The position numbers and the translations under genes were made by a program. Shown one piece after another: positions 57,640-64,000 of a stretch of 64,000 bases of DNA. The number at the start of each line of letters is the position of its first letter. The stretch's first letter is position 1. The DNA comes from Megascapheus bottae (Eukaryota; Chordata; Mammalia; Rodentia; Geomyidae): positions 19,570,777 through 19,634,776 of the forward strand of contig JANJXV010000020.1 in NCBI GenBank assembly GCA_024803745.1. The letters are read 5' to 3'. Below the pieces are notes generated by a model. The model was not told the origin of the DNA. It worked only from the letters and a program-made list of their open reading frames with translations, and searched no databases.

Positions 57640-58585
57640 ATGGTAGCCAAGGTTCTATTACTATGAGATACATTCCTTCCTTTTCTTCCTAAGTTGGTTC
57701 AGAGTTGTTATGAAAGCATGTTGACTTTTCTGGGGTGGGTTTCTTAATGTCTTTTGGGATGAATAGATGATCTTGTCTTTCTGATGATATGGTATATCCT
57801 GTATGTTGGATCATCCTTGGAGGCTGAAAATGAATATAACTTAATTGTGGAAAACAGTCTTTCTCACTTATCCTTGAAGTCTTTTTTCTAAGTATTTGTT
57901 GAGGACTTTTATATCTATGTTCATCAGTGATATTGACCTGTAGTTTTATTTCTGTTATATTTTGTTTTGTTTTGTTTTTGATAAAAGGGTCATGATGACC
58001 TAAAAGAATGAATTTGGAAGACTTTCTCCTTCAATATTTTGAAATAACTTGGTATACTTTCTTCTTAAAATGCTTCATAAAAATTCAGTGGCAAAGCCTT
58101 CTCATACTTGGATTTTCGTTGATGGGTAAGATGCTTTTCCACTGATGCAGTCTTTTTTTACTTATTGCTGTATTGTTCACACTTTCTATTTCTTCATGTT
58201 TCAATCTTTGCAATATATTTGTTTCTAGTAACTTCTCCAATTCTGGTTTATCAAAACTGTCACATAGTTGTTTATGATTGTCTTTAACAATCATTTATAC
58301 TCCTGTGCTACAACCTGCAGAGTATTTTATGTTTTTGGTTTTATGTAACTGAAACTTCTCAGTTTTATTTCTCTTATTTGAACTAGTGTAGAGCTTGCCA
58401 GTTCTTTTTGCCTTTGTGATAAACCAATTACTCATTTTTCTTATCTTTGATACTTTTTGTCTTTATATCTCCATTATGCCTTTCATTCTAATTTGTGAAT
58501 TATGTTTTTCTTGCTTTTCTAGTTGCTTATATTTAGTAAGATATTTATTTGATATCTTCTGATTCTTAATATCCTAAAGGCACTT
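57640..58585 (-). mobile_element. Old L1 ORF2 fragment (region upstream of the catalytic box), inverted
   Basis: The sequence follows the usual minus-strand reading of mammalian L1 ORF2 upstream of the catalytic box: GTTGAGGACTTTTATATCTA, TTCATCAGTGATATTGACCT, and later TATATTTAGTAAGATATTTA. Many stops and indels mark an old copy. It is a separate insertion from the one ending at 57498 because the ORF2 order between them does not join. The 57500-57640 stretch is unassigned. Confidence 0.7.
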
Positions 58586-59212
58586 TCGTTTTCAGTTGAG
58601 AGTACTCTGTCACAGGAGTTTCAAAATAGCTTGTCTACATCCAGGAAATTTTGGTTCAGAAAAAGTGGAAAGTATATTTAACAGTGAAAAAGGAAAATCC
58701 AAAATACTTGACCTATGTTGTTTTGCCCAGAAATTGCATTGGAGGCTGCTGTACCTCTGGCTTTCTTATTTCTTTCTTTAGTCAGTCCTGCTATATAGTA
58801 AGTCCTAGAAGTATGAAGCATGAGTGAATATTGGTGAATAAGAGTGCAAAATCTGAAGAAAATAGTGTATGATTCATCTAATGCAACACCAATTGCATTC
58901 TACAACAGTCTGGATTTGTTTGGACAGGCTGGAAAACAGGCAGAGTTAAATTTCTGGAAACATTGTTTATTTTTAATTTCAGGTTTCATGTACAATAGAA
59001 ATAGTAAAATCATGAAAGTTATTTCTGCAAGGTGAAGGAAACAAAATACAGTAAAACCATAGATTAGATTTCAAGGAATTGCTGACCTGAGAGTAGTCTC
59101 TGCTAGTAGTATTCTAGCCCTACCTTTGTCTTCTGGGGTGAGCATGAGACCATCTACAGGCTGTTGTCACTGCACACAGGCCCATTCCTGAACTCCTATT
59201 CATTATGGCTAT

Positions 59213-59380
59213 GCCCAGAATCAGGGGCTTATGTCTGTAACTGTAGATACTCAGGAGGCTGAGATGAGATGATTGTGGTTCAAAACTAACTAGGGCAGGA
59301 AATGCATAAACTCTTATTAATAATACATAACAGCTGAAAGTTAAGCTGTGGCTCAAGCAGTAGAGTATTAGCATTGATAT
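59213..59380 (+). mobile_element. Type A SINE, diverged
   Basis: CAGAATCAGGGGCTTATGTC, ACTCAGGAGGCTGAGATGAG, TTCAAAACTAACTAGGGCAG and GCTGTGGCTCAAGCAGTAGA are in type A order. The 3' end is lost. Confidence 0.75.
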
Positions 59381-59464
59381 TGTTTTCTATTCTTGCTAGT
59401 CTCTTGAAGCATATTTTATTTTTCTATTGCTTCATTTTTTCAGGTAATAAAAAACACGTTCTTT

Positions 59465-61505
59465 TTTTTATCATTTTATTATCTTTATCTAGTTGTATAT
59501 GGGAATAGCCATTTAACAAGGCAGTTTAATGACTACAATGCATCTTGGTCAATGTCACCCCTCACCCCTTCATTTCATCCAGCCCTCCTCTATCTACCGC
59601 TTCCCTCATTTAAAAAAATATAGGATAGGCTTTGAGTTTTTTACCTTAATCTCCCCTGCTATTTCCTTTTATTTCTCTACACCCCACTCCTTGACCCTAC
59701 ACCATTTTTTCAAATACCCTTTCCTGGTATTTATTAGGCTGAGCTTCAGTCGTTCCCTTAAGGAATTGTTCTGTTGGAGTACTGAATTTCCTGTATTTCA
59801 TTAACTATATCTGAATACACTTGTGTATCATCCTAAGTATTTATTTACATATTTATAGACTAATTGTAGGTTCCATATATGGGAAAAAATATGCGAATTT
59901 TGTCTCCCTAGGCCTAACTTACATCACTTGATAATTTTTTTGTAGGTCCTTCCATTTGTTTTTTTGTTTTGTTTTGCAAATGACACAGACTCGTTCCTTC
60001 TTATCAATGAATGAAATTGCTACATATATATGTAGTAATATATGTATATTACATATGTATGTATATTACATATATGTAGACATGTAGCAATATATATATG
60101 TATATATGTATATATACCACATTTCTTGTTCTGTTCATCCATCAATGGGCATATTGCCTATATCTCACCCTGGATATAATTACTAGTGCTGCAGGGAACA
60201 TGGTTGTCTGGTGTCTTTACTACCTTTGCCTAAGAATATGATGGTTGTATCATAGGGACTTTCACTGTTTATTTTTTGAGTTTTTTCATTTGTATTTTGT
60301 CCATTTTTACTTCTTCTGAGAAGTTTCTCCTCATCTCATTTCCCCATCTATTAATCGGGCTTTTAGTACTTTTGAGGGTTTAGTTTTATATGTACCCTGT
60401 ACACTCTAGATTTGGGAAACTGTCTGATGTATATCTGGCAAAAGTCTTATGTTTTATAGGTTGTCTTTTTGCTTGTTAACTGTGTCCATTGCCATGCAGA
60501 TACATTTCAGTTTGTTGCAATCTCATTTATCAAGTCTTTTTTGACTTGTGCTTTTGGATATTTACTCAGAAATTTCCTACTGCTTTTGTCAAGGAGTCCT
60601 TATGTATTTATGTTCATAGTAATTTTATGCTTTCAGATTTTACATTGATGTCTATGATCTATTTTTTTAAATTAATACTGGTGCAAGGTAGGAATAGGGA
60701 TCCAGTTTCAGTTTTCTGCATGTGGATATCTAGTTTTTTTTTAAGCACCATTTGTTGAGAGGCTGTTTTTCTGATATTTTTTATTTTCTTAATGAATATT
60801 AAAGATATAGAGGTCTATGGGTTTATTTCTGATCTATTCTGTTCCAATAGTCCTGAAGCCTGTTTTTATGCCAGTACCTCATTGTAGCACTATAACATTA
60901 TAACACTGTAATACTATAACACGATAGTAAACTTTGAAATTTGATATTGTTCAACCTCTAGCACTACTTTTCTGTTAAAGATGGGTTTTGCAACATTGGG
61001 GCTTTTGTCATTCTGTATAAATTTTCGGAATGTTTTCTCTATCTCTGTGAAGAATGTTTTTGTAATTTCCATGGGTATTGAATTGAATTTGTAGATTATT
61101 TTTACAGTAATGCCATTTCCCCAATAGTAATTCTATTAATCCATGAGATTGGAAGGCCTTCCCACTATCTTTTATCTTCTTTGATTTCCTTATTTACTTT
61201 TTTAGTTTTTCCTGTAGAGGGCCTTCACATCCTTGTTTACATTGGTACTTAGGTAATTTATTTTATTTTTTGAGGTTATTGAAACTGGAATGGCTTTATT
61301 GAATTGAGTTTAAGTTTTCTTATTGGCATATAGAAAATCTGCCATTTTTTTCTGTTGTGTTGTATGGTAGGCATTACATTTATGGGTAAGTTTGGAGTCT
61401 GGTTTCATACCTTCCTACTTTGACAAAGTTTGTAATCAGTTCTAGTGGCTTGGGGAAAGAGCCTACAGGGTCCTTTAAATATTTCCAAGTTACTGGCAAT
61501 ATCAT
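59465..61505 (-). mobile_element. Old L1 copy, ORF2 (from near the catalytic box) through 3' UTR, inverted
   Basis: Read on the minus strand, this covers L1 ORF2 downstream of the catalytic site to the 3' end. Landmarks are GGATCCAGTTTCAGTTTTCT (about 60699), CACCATTTGTTGAGAGGCTG (60747), ATTGAATTTGTAGATT (about 61082) and GGTACTTAGGTAATTTATTT (61244). Numerous frame breaks and an internal ATAT-rich expansion at 60018-60118 show age. The left 500 bp are probable 3' UTR and fit less well. The L1-like signal may continue weakly to about 61700. Confidence 0.75.
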
Positions 61506-62323
61506 TCAGAAATGTCTGTAATTTAAATGGCTGAGATTTCTATGCACTTGCTGAAGACATTTTCCTGAGTGATTTACATTGACAATGGATTTAAGGATTT
61601 GGCGATTAACAGACACAGATTTGTTCTTCCTTTAATACTATTGATATATATTTCATAGGCCCTTTTAATATCTTCTTTTTATATCCATTCAGTTGGTTGT
61701 TTGACTTTTGTTACTAATAAAATGTGCTTATAAAAACTGTAAAATGTTAAATGTTTAAAGTTCAGTTCTATCATTCCAAATAGCTAAAAACCCACATCAC
61801 TTCCTTCTATAGTATTTTAACAAATTAAAATCTTACATTGCTTATTTCACTTTGTTGATTAAGGCAATTCTTTATATGTAATAAAATAAAATAATCATGT
61901 GCAAGTACTTTGCCTTGCCATATTAATTTTATAGTACGTATCTTATAATTTTATATATAAAGAGCACTACTGCTATCAAGGATAAATTTCAACAAATCCC
62001 TAATTTCAGAGAAAAAGCATATGGGTGACATAGGAGAGCACAGAATGCAAAAGGTGTAAATATTTTAATTAGAGATTAATTTTTAATTTGAGACCTGGTG
62101 GTATTTTGGGTCAGTGAGAGAATGCAAACTAAAAGTACTTAACTAAAACTTTCCACTCAACAAACATATTAGAAATGAGATGAACGTTGTCCTTGGCATT
62201 GTTAAAATATGTGACAAAAATAAACTTTATCATTACAGACATCTTTACAATAGATTTATGAGTCTTGTTACTCAGAAAATGACTGAAAATTAATCTTACA
62301 ACATTCATTTCAATTTGTTTATT

Positions 62324-62515
62324 TTGCCTGTCCTGGGGCTTGAACTCAGTGTCCGACCACTGGCCTTGAGCTTTCCTCAAGTATAGCACTCTACCACTTG
62401 AACCATAGCGCCGTTTCACACTTTTCTATGTATGTGGTACTGAGGAATCAGACCCCAGTCTTTGTGCATGCTATGTGAGCAGCACTCTACCACTAAGCCA
62501 CGCTCTCAGTCTCTA
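62324..62515 (-). mobile_element. Type B SINE, inverted
   Basis: GCCTGTCCTGGGGCTTGAAC, CTACCACTTGAACCATAGCG, GTGGTACTGAGGAATCAGAC and CTACCACTAAGCCACGCTCT are landmarks. Moderately diverged. Confidence 0.85.
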
Positions 62516-62576
62516 AGCTAAAGGTTTTTAACCTTAGCATTCAAAATGGGGTAAGTTGAATGTTTGTTGTGAAGTA

Positions 62577-62620
62577 CATGCTAGGCAAGCACTTTACCAC
62601 TAGGCCAAACTCCCAGCTCC
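62577..62620 (-). mobile_element. Type B SINE 5'-end fragment, inverted
   Basis: CATGCTAGGCAAGCACTTTA then CCACTAGGCCAAACTCCCAG: only the first-unit start, including the inverted A box, is present. Confidence 0.75.
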
Positions 62621-62624
62621 TATA

Positions 62625-64000
62625 ACATTTATTTTTGATTCAACGGTTGAACTTTCCATTTTGCCCCTGTTTTAAGTAATGGTTTTAAAGAAATAATTTA
62701 TCAGTATTGTGTAAAACATCTGGTTTTCTATTGGTGACATATAAGGTCTTGAAAAATTTGAAGTTGTGTATTTCAAAGCAATGAAAACATTCTGTTAATG
62801 GAAAATGGTCATCAAAAGAGTGTGAGCACATTGGCAGGAAGAAGTTGGTGGGGAATATGTTACTTCATTTCACATATTTTAGCTCCTTAAGCAAAGAGCT
62901 GAGTGTGTACTTGAAATTGAGTGTTTTAAAATCTATGATAAAACTATGAAAACAATTCTTTGCATTTTATGACTTCTACATGGAATTTTCACATCACAAC
63001 TATATCAGGTATAAGCTACAAGATTTGTACTAAAAATTAATGGAGTCTTCTTTCTGAACTTAAGCCTTCTGCATATCTGAATATATTATATTTAAATGCA
63101 TTTTTAAAAGCCTGTGGAAAACACATAGCACCACAAAAGAGTTGAGAAAATGTAATGTCTTTTGAGCAGGGTCCTAGAGAATATGTTCATAAATCCATTT
63201 GAAGTAAAATGCATATGTATTAGATATTAAAATCTTCAAATTCTGTGAATTACATTCTGTAATCCTTCATTATACGTTGAAGGACAGAAGATAGCTTTCC
63301 TTCCTAGCATTTAGGTCAGTAGTGGCATTTGAGCAATATAAATGAAGGGAAAGAAAGTGGATAGATATTCTGTACATATTGTTTTACCAGAATTTGATAA
63401 AAAATGTTTTCTACATTGATCCTTTCCTGAATTCTCTATTTACAAGAGGCACGTCTTTACTTTTTAGAACAGTAATAATAAAATAAAATTAAATTAAATA
63501 AATCATGATTTAGAATGTTTCTTAACTTATTTCAGCAGGTTTATTTAGTTTTGCAAAATATTTCAGATTTTAATAAATGATTTAAAAAATGAATTATCTG
63601 CCCAAAGAACTACAATATCCAAATCGTTAATAAATGTTATGTAAGTTAAAATTCCTCTTGCAATATGACTACATTTGAAATATGGTATAAATGCAAATTC
63701 CCGAGATGTTTCACTATTACAGATGGATTAGTAATTTAAGATTGTACATTAACGACTTTTCCTCATTTTAAGTAACATTTCTTTCTAGTCTCATCAACTC
63801 TGTCATTATCTTACTAATGAAGAAAATTACTTAATCTCTCTGGATGTCTCTTTTCAATAATTTGAATCTTTTTTTTTAAATTCTAGAGATAGGTACAGGT
63901 ACTACAGACCTGTGTTGGACTCACAGCTCTGCACAAGGGTCTATTTTAATTATATTTTCTGAATTCCAATTGTTCTCCTTTAGCTTGTCTTAAACTCTTT
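62625..64000. other. Spacer, no gene seen
   Basis: AT-rich unique sequence to the window edge. Short AAAT units near 63480. Confidence 0.5.

Overview
This is AT-rich eukaryotic (mammalian) DNA with no protein-coding gene, exon, tRNA, rRNA or CRISPR array that I can support. The organism looks like a rodent, most likely a geomyoid (pocket mouse, kangaroo rat or pocket gopher). Two abundant SINE types point there. Type B is a dimer of ID-like, tRNA-derived units ending in GGACTGGC plus poly(A), with a readable pol III A box (TGGCCTAGTGG) and B box (GGTTCGATTCC). Type A has a B1/7SL-like head (GGTGGCTCA..CTGTAATCCTAGC) joined to the same ID-like second half. The lineage call rests on recalled family resemblance, not on a search.

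Layout. 1-10 kb: polypyrimidine and dinucleotide repeats, type A SINEs, a short L1 3' end with target-site duplication (TSD) near 2.7 kb, and a GA/GACA tract of about 430 bp at 9.75-10.18 kb. 10-30 kb: mostly non-repetitive spacer with scattered SINEs, a TG/CG tract at 13.4 kb, a B1-like copy at 17.2 kb, SINE, L1 and GA repeats packed at 22.3-23.4 kb, and a truncated L1 with clean TSD at 29.7-30.2 kb. 30-42 kb: SINEs, CA repeats, a small L1 with a perfect 16-bp TSD at 37.8-38.1 kb, a probable MaLR-type LTR at 38.5-38.9 kb, and an unexplained 114-codon ORF at 42.0 kb. 42.5-44.8 kb: the best structured object, a 5'-inverted (twin-primed) L1 with a 14-bp TSD, inserted inside a type A SINE. 45-54 kb: spacer, AT-rich low complexity, an old L1 fragment at 50 kb and a SINE cluster at 50.5-53.3 kb. 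54.2-54.8 kb: a triplet-based polypyrimidine/polypurine block of about 600 bp. 56.5-61.7 kb: three minus-strand L1 pieces of different age. 61.7-64 kb: spacer with SINE remnants.

Nothing here acts as a gene set. The biology on display is retrotransposition and its after-effects: L1 supplies the enzymes, the SINEs use them, and several SINE A-rich tails or linkers have become long microsatellites. Long open frames in simple repeats (for example 54.1-54.9 kb and 9.7-10.3 kb) are composition artefacts. I found no convincing undescribed system. The twin-primed L1, the SINE-born microsatellites, the 54-kb tract, a short perfect hairpin at 10.41 kb, the 42-kb ORF and three possible conserved noncoding stretches are the items worth checking.
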